The notes: a model not told the origin generated them from the sequence alone. A stretch of DNA of 64,000 nt from Bacteroides salyersiae WAL 10018 = DSM 18765 = JCM 12988 (GCF_000381365.1 NZ_KB905466.1:618744-682743); one strand, 5' to 3'. Counted from the stretch's first letter, positions 9,014 to 18,967 are shown. Numbers and translations are program-made.

Positions 9014-9886
9014 AGCAAACTGCATAAACACCTGTGGTAATCCTCCCTCCTGCCCTTGCTGATGAACAAAACAAAACTCACGTAACATCTGCATCTCTTT
9101 TATCTCAACGACACGGAAATTACCGGAAGCCAATTCTTTATAAATAGAACGTATAGATACAATACCCATACAATCCGTGTTTTCCAGAAATAATTTTATA
9201 CTCTCTGTACTGCCGAGATACATCAACACATTGAGGGAAGAGAGTTTAATGCTATGTTGGAGCAGTGCACGTTCAAACACGTCGAGAGTACCCGAACCAC
9301 GTTCACGAAGGACAAGAGGAATATGCTGCAAGTCTTCGGGAGTTATTTCATCCGGCAAGGAAAGTTTGCTTTGAGCATGTACGATGGCTACTAACTCATC
9401 ATCAAGGAAGGTAGTATATTTCAAATTGGGCAAGCGAAAAATCCCTTCCACCAATCCCAAATCAATCCGGTGTTCCTGCAATGCAGTCTCTATTTCACGG
9501 GAATTACCGTTCAAGAGAGACAGATTCACCTGTGGAAATTTACGGATAAAATTTCCTAATAAAGGTGGCAGCACGTATTGGGCTATCGTGGTACTGGCAC
9601 CAAGTTTCAACTCACCGATATAATCGCCGTGCAAAAGATGCATTTCATATTCCAGACGTTTGTAAGCATCAAGAATACGTTCACTATGTTCCAATAACAA
9701 TTTTCCGGCTTCTGTGAGAGATATTTTATTTCCCTGACGGTCAAAAAGTCTCGCCTGATAACAGGCTTCCAATTCTTGAATATGTTTGGTTATGGCCGGT
9801 TGGCTGACAAAAAGCTCTTGCGAGGCTTTTGTAAAACTGAGATTTTTTGCTACGCTTTGAAATACTTTTAAACGGAAATCGGACAT
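8990..9886 (-). CDS. LysR-family transcription regulator
   Basis: The 298-residue protein has an N-terminal winged helix-turn-helix (residues 1-60; SFTKASQELFVSQPAITKHI) and a periplasmic-binding-protein-like effector domain. The best-fitting subgroup is CysB/CysL/YeiE-like. It lies just upstream of a YeiH-type exporter in the same orientation, so it probably controls that gene; in the model family the effector is a small anion or sulfur/cysteine metabolite. Whether that holds here is inference. A long hairpin overlaps its stop codon. Confidence 0.9.
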   Translation of the reverse strand: MSDFRLKVFQSVAKNLSFTKASQELFVSQPAITKHIQELEACYQARLFDRQGNKISLTEAGKLLLEHSERILDAYKRLEYEMHLLHGDYIGELKLGASTTIAQYVLPPLLGNFIRKFPQVNLSLLNGNSREIETALQEHRIDLGLVEGIFRLPNLKYTTFLDDELVAIVHAQSKLSLPDEITPEDLQHIPLVLRERGSGTLDVFERALLQHSIKLSSLNVLMYLGSTESIKLFLENTDCMGIVSIRSIYKELASGNFRVVEIKEMQMLREFCFVHQQGQEGGLPQVFMQFAMHYNQRL

Positions 9887-9938
9887 ATGAATAATGATTA
9901 ACGATTAATAACAGGACGAACCACAAGAAGCGATTCTC

Positions 9939-10517
9939 TTACAATTCATCCCCTTTGATACCCAAAGCCTGCATTAACGGGAATGCCAGCATTTCCCAAT
10001 GATACTCCACCACTCCGTCAGGTTCACTCATACGGAACTGAATAACCTCTTTTTCCTTCACGGCATTCAAGGCGATTCTCACCTTATCTCCATATTCTTC
10101 ATTAAAAGAAATCACAATAAGCTTCTTCACATCTGCCGAATCCGATACTATTCCCAACAAATCAAGAAACAGTTCTTCGCGGATCACCATTTCTTCACAA
10201 GGAACCCCGGCGAAAGAAAATTCACCGAACTGGCTTGAAAAAGCAACCCCGTTCAGTTCTTCTTTCAGATCTGCCGGTTTGCAAAACAGCAACTTAGAAG
10301 AATCTTTATCATACACAAACAGCAACTGTGCCTTGTTATCCCCCTCACTAATGCCGGCATCCAACGCCAGATAAGTAGTCAACAATGATAAATCAATTTC
10401 CCGTAAAGGCCGATTCAGCATTTTCTCAAAATAGCTTTTTAAATCCGAAATTACATAATTCAAGAATGCGGCATCAATCAGCATAACAATCTCAGGCAAT
10501 TTTATCTTTTTATCCAT
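9939..10517 (-). CDS. Conserved hypothetical protein, DUF6621-like
   Basis: The frame is open from 10565, but the ATG at 10517 (MDKKIKLPEIVML) is the better start: the 16 codons upstream look like leader and a typical protein start follows. The resulting 192-residue protein has no signal or membrane segment and resembles a Bacteroides-specific family (DUF6621 as I recall it). It is acidic and probably cytoplasmic. Its stop lies 52 bases upstream of the LysR start on the same strand. Function is unknown. Confidence 0.65.
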   Translation of the reverse strand: MDKKIKLPEIVMLIDAAFLNYVISDLKSYFEKMLNRPLREIDLSLLTTYLALDAGISEGDNKAQLLFVYDKDSSKLLFCKPADLKEELNGVAFSSQFGEFSFAGVPCEEMVIREELFLDLLGIVSDSADVKKLIVISFNEEYGDKVRIALNAVKEKEVIQFRMSEPDGVVEYHWEMLAFPLMQALGIKGDEL

Positions 10518-10841
10518 AAAAATTATTCCATTATAAAATCCGTATATTGAGGGATAAAGATACAATAAAGCTTTTATACACGCATCATCAATCTTCTAAA
10601 AGTTTAGGCAGTATGCCCCGACTGTATAAATAATCATATCTCCATGTCCCAATCATAAAGATAGTACAGAGACAATTATCCCCCTCAAAAGCTCTATATA
10701 CCCTATGGATATAAAGCAGACATTTTGTCAACTAATTATATAATTTTACTGAAAAAATGGCATATTATATGTATTGGCAAATCTTTTGCGCCCCCTTTAG
10801 TGTTATTGAAAACGTGAAAATAAGAAAGGAGATTATAAGAT
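10518..10841 (+). promoter_or_regulatory. Intergenic leader with Shine-Dalgarno before clpB
   Basis: A 324-base gene-free stretch between the divergent DUF6621-like gene and clpB. AAAGGAG at 10825-10831 lies 10 bases before the clpB ATG, an unusually good Shine-Dalgarno for Bacteroides. A weak -7-like AATCTTTTG lies near 10778-10786. No CIRCE operator was seen. Confidence 0.5.
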
Positions 10842-13430
10842 ATGAACTTTAACAACTTTACCATTAAATCCCAGGAAGCGGTGCAAGAAGCCGTAAACTT
10901 GGTAAAAGCCCGGGGGCAGCAGGCCATTGAACCGGCTCACTTACTGGCAGGGGTAATGAAAGTCGGTGAAAACGTAACCAACTTCATTTTCCAGAAGTTA
11001 GGAGTGAACGGACAACAAATTGCGCTGGTTGTCGACAAACAGATAGATTCATTACCGAAAGTATCCGGTGGAGAACCTTATTTGAGCAGAGAATCGAATG
11101 ATGTGCTTCAGAAAGCAACACAATATTCAAAAGAAATGGGCGATGAATTCGTTTCACTCGAACATTTATTATTGGCGTTACTGACTGTAAAAAGTACCGT
11201 TGCCACCATTCTGAAAGATGCAGGAATGACAGAAAAAGAGTTACGCAGTGCCATCAACGAATTGCGTAAAGGCGAAAAGGTGACCTCACAATCAAGTGAA
11301 GATACTTATCAATCACTTGAAAAATATGCCATTAACCTGAACGAAGCAGCCCGTAGCGGTAAGCTCGATCCCGTTATCGGACGTGATGAAGAGATACGGC
11401 GTGTGCTTCAGATATTAAGTCGCCGTACCAAAAACAACCCCATACTTATAGGTGAACCGGGTACCGGTAAGACAGCTATTGTAGAAGGGTTGGCCCATCG
11501 TATATTAAGAGGTGACGTACCCGAAAACCTGCGTGACAAGCAAGTGTACTCACTGGATATGGGTGCATTGGTAGCAGGTGCAAAATATAAAGGTGAATTC
11601 GAAGAACGGCTGAAGTCGGTAGTCAATGAAGTGATGAAATCCGATGGAAATATCATCCTGTTTATTGATGAAATTCACACGTTAGTCGGAGCAGGTAAAG
11701 GAGAAGGGGCAATGGATGCCGCCAATATTCTTAAACCGGCTTTAGCACGCGGTGAATTACGGGCAATCGGTGCCACCACCCTCGATGAGTATCAAAAATA
11801 TTTTGAAAAGGATAAGGCATTGGAACGTCGTTTCCAGATCGTACAAGTGGATGAACCGGACACACTCAGTACCATTTCCATCCTACGTGGATTGAAGGAG
11901 CGTTATGAAAACCACCACCATGTACGTATCAAAGACGATGCCATCATTGCTGCCGTGGAATTAAGCAACCGGTATATCACCGATCGTTTCTTACCCGATA
12001 AAGCGATCGACCTGATGGATGAAGCTGCCGCCAAACTCCGTATGGAAGTAGATTCCGTCCCGGAAGATCTGGATGAGATATCACGCAAAATCAAACAATT
12101 AGAGATCGAGCGTGAAGCTATCAAACGTGAAAAAGATCAACCGAAACTGGATACGATAGGCAAAGAAATCGCCGAATTGAAGGAACAGGAGAAATCTTAC
12201 AAGGCCAAATGGCAAAATGAAAAATCACTGATGGATAAAATCCAGCAGAATAAAGTAGAAATAGAAAACTTGAAGTTCGAGGCAGAAAAGGCAGAACGTG
12301 AAGGAGATTATGGAAAAGTAGCGGAAATCCGTTATGGAAAGCTACAAGCATTGGACAAGGAAATCACAGAGATACAGGAAGAATTGAAGCTGATGCAAGG
12401 CGATTCGGCTATGATCAAGGAAGAGGTGGATGCCGAAGACATCGCCGATGTAGTATCCCGCTGGACCGGTATTCCGGTAAGCAAAATGCTCCAAAGCGAA
12501 AAAGACAAGTTGCTCCATCTCGAGGATGAACTTCACGAACGTGTGATTGGTCAGGATGAAGCTATTGCTGCCGTTGCTGATGCCGTACGTCGTAGCCGTG
12601 CAGGATTACAAGACCCGAAACGTCCGATAGGTTCATTCATATTTCTCGGTACCACCGGTGTAGGTAAAACAGAATTGGCAAAAGCACTCGCAGAATTCCT
12701 GTTTGACGACGAGACGATGATGACCCGTATCGACATGAGCGAGTATCAGGAGAAACATAGCGTTTCCCGTTTGGTCGGAGCCCCTCCGGGATACGTAGGA
12801 TATGATGAAGGCGGACAATTGACGGAAGCGATCCGACGTAAACCATACTCCGTGGTATTGTTCGACGAAATCGAGAAAGCCCACCCGGATGTATTCAACA
12901 TTCTGCTGCAAGTGCTGGATGACGGGCGACTGACGGATAATAAAGGACGCGTGGTCAACTTCAAAAATACCATTATCATCATGACTTCCAATATGGGTAG
13001 TTCCTATATACAAAGCCAGATGGAAAAACTAAATGGTTCCAATAAGGAAGAGGTAGTTGAAGAGACTAAAAAGGAGGTAATGAACATGTTGAAAAAGACA
13101 ATCCGTCCGGAATTCCTGAACCGTATTGACGAAACCATAATGTTCCTGCCTTTGACAGAAAAAGAGATTAAACAAATCGTTCTGTTACAGATTAAAGGTG
13201 TCCAGAAGATGCTTGCAGAAAACGGGGTAGAACTGCAACTTACAGACAATGCCATCAATTTCATAGCACAAGCCGGTTATGATCCCGAATTTGGTGCACG
13301 ACCTGTAAAAAGAGCCATCCAACGCTATCTGCTAAACGACCTGTCCAAAAAGTTACTTGCGCAGGAAGTGGACCGCAGCAAAGCGATCATAGTCGATGTG
13401 GCCGGAGACGGATTATCTTTCCGTAACTAA
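10842..13430 (+). CDS. clpB: ATP-dependent disaggregase ClpB
   Basis: The 862-residue protein is full length: Clp N-domain (residues 1-150), first AAA+ module with Walker A GEPGTGKT (about 205), a long coiled-coil middle domain (about 400-530) and second AAA+ module with Walker A GTTGVGKT (about 602), then the ClpB D2-small domain. The middle domain and the absence of a ClpP-binding loop identify ClpB rather than ClpA/C. It rescues aggregated proteins together with DnaK. A strong Shine-Dalgarno precedes it and a hairpin terminator follows at 13452. Confidence 0.97.
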   Translation: MNFNNFTIKSQEAVQEAVNLVKARGQQAIEPAHLLAGVMKVGENVTNFIFQKLGVNGQQIALVVDKQIDSLPKVSGGEPYLSRESNDVLQKATQYSKEMGDEFVSLEHLLLALLTVKSTVATILKDAGMTEKELRSAINELRKGEKVTSQSSEDTYQSLEKYAINLNEAARSGKLDPVIGRDEEIRRVLQILSRRTKNNPILIGEPGTGKTAIVEGLAHRILRGDVPENLRDKQVYSLDMGALVAGAKYKGEFEERLKSVVNEVMKSDGNIILFIDEIHTLVGAGKGEGAMDAANILKPALARGELRAIGATTLDEYQKYFEKDKALERRFQIVQVDEPDTLSTISILRGLKERYENHHHVRIKDDAIIAAVELSNRYITDRFLPDKAIDLMDEAAAKLRMEVDSVPEDLDEISRKIKQLEIEREAIKREKDQPKLDTIGKEIAELKEQEKSYKAKWQNEKSLMDKIQQNKVEIENLKFEAEKAEREGDYGKVAEIRYGKLQALDKEITEIQEELKLMQGDSAMIKEEVDAEDIADVVSRWTGIPVSKMLQSEKDKLLHLEDELHERVIGQDEAIAAVADAVRRSRAGLQDPKRPIGSFIFLGTTGVGKTELAKALAEFLFDDETMMTRIDMSEYQEKHSVSRLVGAPPGYVGYDEGGQLTEAIRRKPYSVVLFDEIEKAHPDVFNILLQVLDDGRLTDNKGRVVNFKNTIIIMTSNMGSSYIQSQMEKLNGSNKEEVVEETKKEVMNMLKKTIRPEFLNRIDETIMFLPLTEKEIKQIVLLQIKGVQKMLAENGVELQLTDNAINFIAQAGYDPEFGARPVKRAIQRYLLNDLSKKLLAQEVDRSKAIIVDVAGDGLSFRN

Positions 13431-13451
13431 ACAAGAAGTAAATTCACTATC

Positions 13452-13486
13452 AAATGCCGATATGCCACCGAGCATACCGGCATTTT
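13452..13486 (+). terminator. Terminator after clpB
   Basis: AAATGCCG (13452-13459) pairs with CGGCATTT (13478-13485), and an inner TATGC/GCATA pair (13461-13465 and 13472-13476) extends the stem. It lies 22 bases after the clpB stop. Confidence 0.75.
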
Positions 13487-13499
13487 CCGTATAAAACAC

Positions 13500-13739
13500 T
13501 CAATATATAAATCTTCGTACAGCCACCTCGTAGACAGGATGAAGCAGTACAAGTACATATGCACCATGTTTCGGAAGTTGCATCATCAAAGATTGCTGTG
13601 GGCATTGTTCTTTCGCTTGCAAATTTCCATGATCGTCATACAAATAAACCATTGTATCTACAAACAGACCATTTAGTTGCAAAACTCCTTTTTCGGTGTC
13701 CAGCAGGAGTTCGAATGTTTTATTAAACCGTTTATTCAT
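13500..13739 (-). CDS. Small hypothetical protein downstream of a structured RNA
   Basis: A 79-residue frame starting at ATG 13739. The pattern YLYDDHGNL and LPKHGAYVLVLLHPVYEV suggests a small beta-sandwich like the C-terminal half of DUF3244-type Bacteroides proteins, but it has no signal peptide. I do not recognise a function. The start lies 46 bases after the U run of the structured RNA at 13785-14026 on the same strand, and no separate -7 element is obvious between them, so it may depend on read-through of that RNA. It converges with clpB. Confidence 0.6.
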   Translation of the reverse strand: MNKRFNKTFELLLDTEKGVLQLNGLFVDTMVYLYDDHGNLQAKEQCPQQSLMMQLPKHGAYVLVLLHPVYEVAVRRFIY

Positions 13740-13784
13740 ACTTTATTTGTCCACCTCTCAGCCCCTTAAGAGATCTTTATGTAT

Positions 13785-14026
13785 AAAAAAGCGTGGGAAC
13801 TGTTGCCATTATCGTACTTGAGGCTCTGGACTGCCACTATTCAAATAATGTACAACAACCCACGCCCAGTACTATATATTTTCATATACAGCAGAGCATG
13901 AGCGCTTGTTAGCATTATTCCTGAATAGTGAAATTGTCCAGATTTCAAGTACAGAATAATATCGTAAACGCCTTTGTTCTAATTTGTTATTTTATCCTAT
14001 CGCCTGACACTTCAGATGCCGAAGGA
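13785..14026 (-). ncRNA. Structured RNA with switchable terminator arm, copy 1 (chromosomal)
   Basis: On the minus strand, nested arms appear in order: GTACTTGA, CTGGAC, CACTATTCA (rc of 13945-13952, 13936-13941, 13922-13930), an apical region containing GCGTGGG (13859-13865), then TGAATAGTG, GTCCAG, TCAAGTAC (13835-13843, 13826-13831, 13814-13821), then CCCACGC (13791-13797) and six T (13785-13790). GCGTGGG can pair with CCCACGC as a terminator or inside the rod with CTCATGC. A TATCTTTG element about 7 bases upstream sets the predicted 5' end. The same layout and sequence blocks occur at 59313-59575. Size and rod shape recall 6S RNA; a leader for the gene at 13739 is the alternative. Confidence 0.75.
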
Positions 14027-14032
14027 TTGCAA

Positions 14033-14040
14033 CAAAGATA
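14033..14040 (-). promoter_or_regulatory. -7 promoter element of structured RNA copy 1
   Basis: CAAAGATA on the plus strand reads TATCTTTG on the minus strand, a match to TAnnTTTG. A TTTG lies about 22 bases further upstream, close to the usual -33 spacing. Confidence 0.65.
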
Positions 14041-14144
14041 AGTAAAAAAGCATTGAATCTTACAAAAGAAAGCCCAAAATATTCCTGCAAATACATAGTA
14101 CAGAGAGAACAGAGAGTATTTTCTTTTGTTTTGAACTTACCAAT

Positions 14145-14192
14145 AAAAAAACAAAAAGCGTGATAAACATCCTCAATGACATTTATCACGCT
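14145..14192 (-). terminator. Terminator after the DUF5606 gene
   Basis: AGCGTGATAAA (14157-14167) and TTTATCACGCT (14182-14192) form an 11-bp stem; on the minus strand it is followed by TTTTGTTTTTTTA. It ends the coaE/DUF5606 transcript. Confidence 0.85.
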
Positions 14193-14220
14193 CCTATATT
14201 TCAACACTTTACAATCCGGC

Positions 14221-14643
14221 TTATTCTTCCGTCTCTTCTTTTGCTTCTGTTTCTTTAAATTCTGTAATTCCGTTGGTAACAAGAATATTATACCATAAAA
14301 TCAACTTCTTGATATCGTTCACGTAAACTCTGTCCCGATCAAAATCCGGCAATACTTCTGCCAGATAAGAACGCAGTTCTTCAGCAGTTGCTTTCTTCGG
14401 ATCGATAGAAGCAACTGCTGCGTTCTCTTTCTCCTTGATTGATTCAAGCACATCACGCAAAGGCACCTCAGCATCATTCGTATACATTGCAATATCTGCC
14501 AATGAAATAATCTTCTCGTTGCCATAAGCCGGAAAACGTTTCTTTTCAGCACTGATAGATTCTACAATCAGCATATTCTTTCCCTGTGAAATGAGTTTAT
14601 ATAATCCCGGCTTGCCGGAAATTGACAAAATAGTCTTCAACAT
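14221..14643 (-). CDS. DUF5606 family protein
   Basis: A 140-residue soluble protein beginning MLKTILSISGKPGLYKLIS, which fits DUF5606, a family found across Bacteroidetes. Residues 1-50 look like a small SH3-type barrel and the rest is mostly helical (AEELRSYLAEVLPDFDRDRVY), ending in an acidic tail. It is the last gene of the minus-strand series nusB, yajC, ybbR-like, coaE and is followed by a clear terminator. The function is unknown. The 106-base gap to coaE contains a CAAAGATA (about 14685), reading TATCTTTG, so it may also have its own promoter. Confidence 0.85.
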   Translation of the reverse strand: MLKTILSISGKPGLYKLISQGKNMLIVESISAEKKRFPAYGNEKIISLADIAMYTNDAEVPLRDVLESIKEKENAAVASIDPKKATAEELRSYLAEVLPDFDRDRVYVNDIKKLILWYNILVTNGITEFKETEAKEETEE

Positions 14644-14749
14644 AATATATTCAGTTTTTTATTATTGATTATTTTTTCGGTTGGCAAAGATAGTGTAAGC
14701 CGAAGACAATACAAAATAAGCTCGCTTATTTTTATTGCTGAGACAGTAG

Positions 14750-15358
14750 CTATTTTTCTGAAAGGTAATCCGTTTTTTTAGATAGCAAAGAGATTAATTC
14801 CAAAACCTGCGGGATGAGCGGCATGTCATCATCATTCACAATTACAAAATCAGCCTGCTTACGCTTTTCCTCATCGCTCATCTGACTCTCAATACGTTTC
14901 ACTATAAGTTCACGCGAAGAGTTATCCCGGCATATCGCCCTCTGTATCCGTATCTCTAATGGAGCATAAACCATTACTATCACATCTACCTCACCTGCAA
15001 ATCCCGATTCTATCAAAATCGCCGACTCCATTCCCACTATAGGAAACAGTGCCCGTTTCTCCACCCACTTACGGAAATCCTCTTTCACCCGCGGATGAAT
15101 AATTCCATTAATTTGCCTGGCATGATCCGGATGTCCGAAAAGATAGGAAGCCAAAAGCGGTTTATTTAAAGCACCGCCTGCAAATACCTTTTCTCCCAGT
15201 AAAGAAGAGAGTTCTTTCTTTATATACGGATCAGTATTTGTCAAACGTTTAGACTCGACATCAGCTATATAAACAGGAATCCCCATCACTTCCAGCAATT
15301 GCGAAACGACACTCTTTCCGCTGCCAATTCCACCTGTTATACCGATTTTAATACTCAT
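14750..15358 (-). CDS. coaE: Dephospho-CoA kinase
   Basis: A 202-residue enzyme from ATG 15358 ([16 protein letters not shown]); the in-frame ATG at 15376 lies inside the preceding gene and would add six residues before the usual first strand. The P-loop is GGIGSGKS. CoaE phosphorylates the ribose 3' hydroxyl of dephospho-CoA, the last step of coenzyme A synthesis. The NTP-binding domain and the lid with [16 protein letters not shown] are both present. The gene overlaps the YbbR-like gene by 11 bases, so the two are translationally linked. Confidence 0.95.
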   Translation of the reverse strand: MSIKIGITGGIGSGKSVVSQLLEVMGIPVYIADVESKRLTNTDPYIKKELSSLLGEKVFAGGALNKPLLASYLFGHPDHARQINGIIHPRVKEDFRKWVEKRALFPIVGMESAILIESGFAGEVDVIVMVYAPLEIRIQRAICRDNSSRELIVKRIESQMSDEEKRKQADFVIVNDDDMPLIPQVLELISLLSKKTDYLSEK

Positions 15359-16364
15359 TGGGAGATACTTGTTCAATCAGAAAATCTACTTTTTCGGGTA
15401 CAATACGAATAATGTGACTTACGTCCCGTGGAACAGACTTGAGCTTCACGGTATATTTATTCGATCCTAACTTCAGTAATTCTTCATAAGATACATTTAT
15501 CATGAAATTACCGGCATCGACTTTATCAAACCTCCCCAAACCGATCTTAAAGGTAATCTGCACCTTCGACGGGAAAGTACGCAAAACTTTATCTGCCGGG
15601 AAATTGACTCCATGCAAAGGCACTTCAACCGTTTTTTCCGTATAAATATCTACCGGTAAAGTTAAATCTACCGCACCTGGCACAAACTTGGCCCCCTTTA
15701 CTCCTACGAGAGAAACATGATAAGTCAGCGTATCTGCGATATCATTCAATTCGACCTTTTGCGTGTATGCAGTCGTTATCGTATCGAGAATATTGGCAGG
15801 TGCATAAACCAGCACAGAATCAGGAGAATAAATCGTATCGGAAATATAATATTGACGGCTTGCAGTTACCGTTCCCCGCATCTTCACCGGCACCTGTTTA
15901 GACTTTCCGGTAGAATAAATATACTCCAACGTATCCGGTTTCACCGACAGCAAACGAGTAGACACATTAAGCTGGCTCATGATCTTTTTCTCAAACTCTG
16001 AAGCATATATCCTCACATGATTATCCCGTCCGCTATAATCAGCAAAGTCAAGATTCACCGGAAAGAAACTCTTCCCGAGCATATAATTCAGCAAGACAGT
16101 TCCTCTATCCTTTACTTTAACACGCAGTTCCGAAGACGGTTCCGAGGTTATAACTACATTATTGGGAACCCCTTTCAAGCGGACAGGAATAGAAAACTCG
16201 GCTTCATAATCGCTATTTAATGTTTGCAAAAGCCAGAATCCTCCGGCAATAAAGAAAAAAAACAAAAAGATTAAGAATTCTCTGCTCTTATCACTAAGCA
16301 GAAAATTCTTAATCTTTTCAGATAGTTCTAAATAAATAGACTTTATGTCCCTACGTTCGAACAT
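15348..16364 (-). CDS. YbbR-like domain membrane protein
   Basis: A 338-residue protein with one N-terminal membrane segment ([19 protein letters not shown], about residues 28-46) and an extracytoplasmic part of YbbR-like beta repeats ([30 protein letters not shown]). In Firmicutes YbbR/CdaR proteins regulate the diadenylate cyclase CdaA; Bacteroidetes versions sit in this nusB-yajC-coaE neighbourhood, and a link to c-di-AMP is not shown here. It overlaps coaE by 11 bases and follows yajC by 20 bases. Confidence 0.85.
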   Translation of the reverse strand: MFERRDIKSIYLELSEKIKNFLLSDKSREFLIFLFFFFIAGGFWLLQTLNSDYEAEFSIPVRLKGVPNNVVITSEPSSELRVKVKDRGTVLLNYMLGKSFFPVNLDFADYSGRDNHVRIYASEFEKKIMSQLNVSTRLLSVKPDTLEYIYSTGKSKQVPVKMRGTVTASRQYYISDTIYSPDSVLVYAPANILDTITTAYTQKVELNDIADTLTYHVSLVGVKGAKFVPGAVDLTLPVDIYTEKTVEVPLHGVNFPADKVLRTFPSKVQITFKIGLGRFDKVDAGNFMINVSYEELLKLGSNKYTVKLKSVPRDVSHIIRIVPEKVDFLIEQVSPNEY

Positions 16365-16384
16365 AGGCTTATTTATATTATAAC

Positions 16385-16708
16385 TTATTTAGCAGGTTGC
16401 TGGCTTGCAGCAGATGCATCTGCAAAAATAGAATTCTTATCTATCTTAATCTTTACGTTAGATGCAATTTCAAGTACGATATGATCGTCGTTAATTTCTT
16501 TGATCACTCCATGTATTCCCCCAGCAGTAATAACCTTCTGGTTTACTTGAAGAGATTTACGAAAGTTAGCAATTTCCTTTTGTTTTTTATTCTGCGGACG
16601 AATCATAAAGAAATACATGATAACAAACATTGCTATCAGCATAATCCACATCAGGCTTCCGTCGGGACCTGCAGCAGGAGCTTGCAGTAATACAGTCAAT
16701 AAATTCAT
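16385..16708 (-). CDS. yajC: Preprotein translocase subunit YajC
   Basis: A 107-residue protein with one membrane segment (SLMWIMLIAMFVIMYFFMI) followed by the family signature RPQNKKQKEI and VITAGGIHGVI. YajC accompanies SecDF in the inner membrane and assists SecYEG-dependent export; its loss is usually mild. It lies between nusB and the YbbR-like gene on the same strand, a stable neighbourhood in Bacteroidetes. The start is the ATG preceded by a hydrophobic stretch of normal length. Confidence 0.95.
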   Translation of the reverse strand: MNLLTVLLQAPAAGPDGSLMWIMLIAMFVIMYFFMIRPQNKKQKEIANFRKSLQVNQKVITAGGIHGVIKEINDDHIVLEIASNVKIKIDKNSIFADASAASQQPAK

Positions 16709-16751
16709 AAATAATTTCGTTTTAGTTTTTTAATCTATAAGAGCAAAGGTA

Positions 16752-17678
16752 TCAGTTTTTTGTCAACTTACCTTCTTTTTTCAATTGATTAACAATTCCA
16801 TCCAATGTTCCATTGATGAAACTACCACTCTTAGCCGTACTGTAAAGCTTAGCTATTTCTACATATTCATTTAACGAAACACTGACCGGAATGTTCGGAA
16901 AACTTAGAATTTCTGCCAAAGCCGTCTGCATAATAATTACATCCATAAATGCTACACGGTCCAAATCCCAGTTTTTGGTGTTTTCACTGATAAGGTGGCG
17001 ATAATAGTCGGCATTCAATATCGTACGACGGAAAAGACGACGTGCAAACTCCTGATCTTCATCATCTTTAAATTCGGGAAGCAACGGTTGGTTGGCCCCT
17101 TGTTTTTCCTCAAAGCGTTTGATTGTTTTCAACACAAATGTATCTACAATCTCTTTATCGTCGTTCCAATACAAACTTTGATCTTCCAATACCTGATCCA
17201 AAGAATCATTGTTGAATACAAACATCTTATAAAGTTTCCGCCACAACTCACGGTCTGCCTCGTAAGAGTTGTCAGTTGAAGCCATATATTCCTTATAAAT
17301 ATCCGACTCCACTATTTTATCATAAAGCTCTTTGACAAAATCCTGATCATTCGCCCATGTCCTTTTCTGATTGGCAACGAATTCCGTCAATTGTTTATTC
17401 ACTTCAAGTTGTGCAATAAATTTGTTTTCCACAAACTTCATGTTCGGATACAACTCTTCTTTTGTAGGTTTCAGTTTGGCTTTAGCTGTGTCAATGCGTT
17501 TTTGTGCGTAGTCCGTCAATGCAATCATAAGCATCAACAAATAGTTATAGAGGTCATAAGCCTTTGACAGGCTAAAGAACAACTCTTTCTCCGCTGAGTC
17601 TAAATTTTTGCTGCCGTTCTGATAGTAAGCATACACTATTTGTATGATTTTTAGACGAATAAGAACTCTGTTAATCAT
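16752..17678 (-). CDS. nusB: Transcription antitermination factor NusB (long Bacteroidetes form)
   Basis: The frame is open from 17750, but ATG 17678 (MINRVLIRLKIIQIVYAYYQ) is the likely start; it gives 308 residues. The C-terminal 130 residues hold the NusB fold (VAFMDVIIMQTALAEILSFP, SVSLNEYVEIAKLYSTAKSGSFINGTLDGI). Bacteroidetes NusB is about twice the length of the E. coli protein because of an N-terminal extension. NusB with NusE binds boxA RNA and supports rRNA antitermination. It is the first gene of the minus-strand cluster and diverges from the DUF3276 gene. Confidence 0.93.
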   Translation of the reverse strand: MINRVLIRLKIIQIVYAYYQNGSKNLDSAEKELFFSLSKAYDLYNYLLMLMIALTDYAQKRIDTAKAKLKPTKEELYPNMKFVENKFIAQLEVNKQLTEFVANQKRTWANDQDFVKELYDKIVESDIYKEYMASTDNSYEADRELWRKLYKMFVFNNDSLDQVLEDQSLYWNDDKEIVDTFVLKTIKRFEEKQGANQPLLPEFKDDEDQEFARRLFRRTILNADYYRHLISENTKNWDLDRVAFMDVIIMQTALAEILSFPNIPVSVSLNEYVEIAKLYSTAKSGSFINGTLDGIVNQLKKEGKLTKN

Positions 17679-17846
17679 AATCTTTAATAATACTGTTATT
17701 AACGAATTGCAAAAGTAGATATTTTTAATGAGTTTCTGCAAATAAATCACATTTTTTAATGCAGTATTTCATTCTCTGCCCTTTTTCTTTTGACAGTTAA
17801 AAAAAAAGTTCCAATTTTGAAGCCGATTATAAACGGACCTAATGAT

Positions 17847-18209
17847 ATGGAAGATTTAAAAAAGAAAATGAACGCAGATATGAATGACAAAGAGATTGTA
17901 TTCTCAAAATCCATCAAAGCCGGTAAACGTATTTATTATCTTGACGTAAAGAAAAACCGGAAAGATGAAATGTTCCTTGCCATCACTGAGAGCAAGAAAG
18001 TGGTTATGGGTGAAGGTGACGATTCACAAGTCAGTTTCGAAAAACATAAAATCTTCTTATATAAGGAAGATTTCAATAAATTCATGACCGGACTCACTCA
18101 AGCAATAGAATATATCAATGACCAGCAAGGACATGCAGCCAGAGAAGAAGTAACCATAGAAGAGGCGCAGCCGGCCGGTGAAATAAAGATAGATATTGAT
18201 TTTGAATAA
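17847..18209 (+). CDS. DUF3276 / PUR-alpha-like protein
   Basis: The frame opens at a TTG at 17790, but ATG 17847 (MEDLKKKMNADMNDKEIVFS) is preferred. The 120-residue protein carries the PUR-repeat pattern FSKSIKAGKRIYYLDVKKNRKDEMFLAIT and a second strand-rich half ending in a helix (FNKFMTGLTQAIEYI). Bacterial PUR-alpha homologues of this family bind single-stranded purine-rich nucleic acid; the cellular role in Bacteroidetes is not known. It diverges from nusB and precedes the rplY promoter by a few bases. Confidence 0.85.
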   Translation: MEDLKKKMNADMNDKEIVFSKSIKAGKRIYYLDVKKNRKDEMFLAITESKKVVMGEGDDSQVSFEKHKIFLYKEDFNKFMTGLTQAIEYINDQQGHAAREEVTIEEAQPAGEIKIDIDFE

Positions 18210-18216
18210 GTATTTT

Positions 18217-18247
18217 TTTGATATTTCAGAAAGAAAGCGTACTTTTG
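18217..18247 (+). promoter_or_regulatory. Promoter of rplY
   Basis: TTTG at 18217-18220 and TACTTTTG at 18240-18247 are separated by 19 bases, a full Bacteroides -33/-7 pair. The predicted leader before rplY is about 90 bases and contains short repeats of CATCGTGTG. Confidence 0.8.
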
Positions 18248-18345
18248 CACCGCTTTTTTGCAACATCGTGTGGAATACCACATCGTGTGATGGTGAATTA
18301 AGCACTCAAATCACTTAATTTAGAGTAACACAAAAAATTAAAAAA

Positions 18346-18936
18346 ATGAGATCAATTGAAGTAAAAGGAACTGCAAGAACTATTGCAGAACGCTCTTCTG
18401 AACAAGCAAGAGCTTTGAAAGCTATTCGTAAAGACAACGGTGTACCTTGCGTACTTTACGGAGGTGGTGAAAATATCCATTTCACAGTACCTGTTGAAGG
18501 TCTGCGTAACCTGGTTTATACTCCGCATATTTATGTAGTAGACTTGGTTATCGATGGCAAAAAAGTAAATGCTATCTTGAAAGATATCCAATTCCATCCG
18601 GTAAAAGATACTATCCTGCACGTTGACTTCTATCAAATTGATGAAGCTAAACCTATCGTTATGGAAGTTCCGGTACAATTGGAAGGCTTGGCAGAAGGTG
18701 TTAAAGCCGGTGGTAAACTGGTTCTGCAGATGCGTAAACTGAAAGTGAAAGCTCTCTATAATATTATTCCGGAAAAACTGACAGTAAATGTCTCTCACTT
18801 GGGTCTTGGTAAGACAGTAAAAGTAGGTGAGCTTAACTATGAAGGTCTTGAATTGCTGAATGCAAAAGACGCCGTTGTATGTGCAGTTAAACTGACTCGT
18901 GCAGCAAGAGGTGCAGCTGCTACAGCAGGAAAATAA
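18346..18936 (+). CDS. rplY: 50S ribosomal protein L25 (general stress type, CTC)
   Basis: A 196-residue L25 of the long CTC form: the N-terminal 5S rRNA-binding domain (about residues 1-95; GVPCVLYGGGENIHF) and the C-terminal beta domain (MEVPVQLEGLAEGVKAGGKL). The protein binds 5S rRNA in the central protuberance. It has its own strong promoter and terminator and is followed by pth, a common arrangement in Bacteroidetes. Confidence 0.96.
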   Translation: MRSIEVKGTARTIAERSSEQARALKAIRKDNGVPCVLYGGGENIHFTVPVEGLRNLVYTPHIYVVDLVIDGKKVNAILKDIQFHPVKDTILHVDFYQIDEAKPIVMEVPVQLEGLAEGVKAGGKLVLQMRKLKVKALYNIIPEKLTVNVSHLGLGKTVKVGELNYEGLELLNAKDAVVCAVKLTRAARGAAATAGK

Positions 18937-18967
18937 TCACAGGAATACTTCTATCAGAATATTTCGG

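Noticed and set aside
13785..14026. tmRNA or RNase P RNA as identity of the structured RNA
   Set aside because: No tag-coding frame or tRNA-like end as in tmRNA, and none of the conserved RNase P core strings; size is too small for either.
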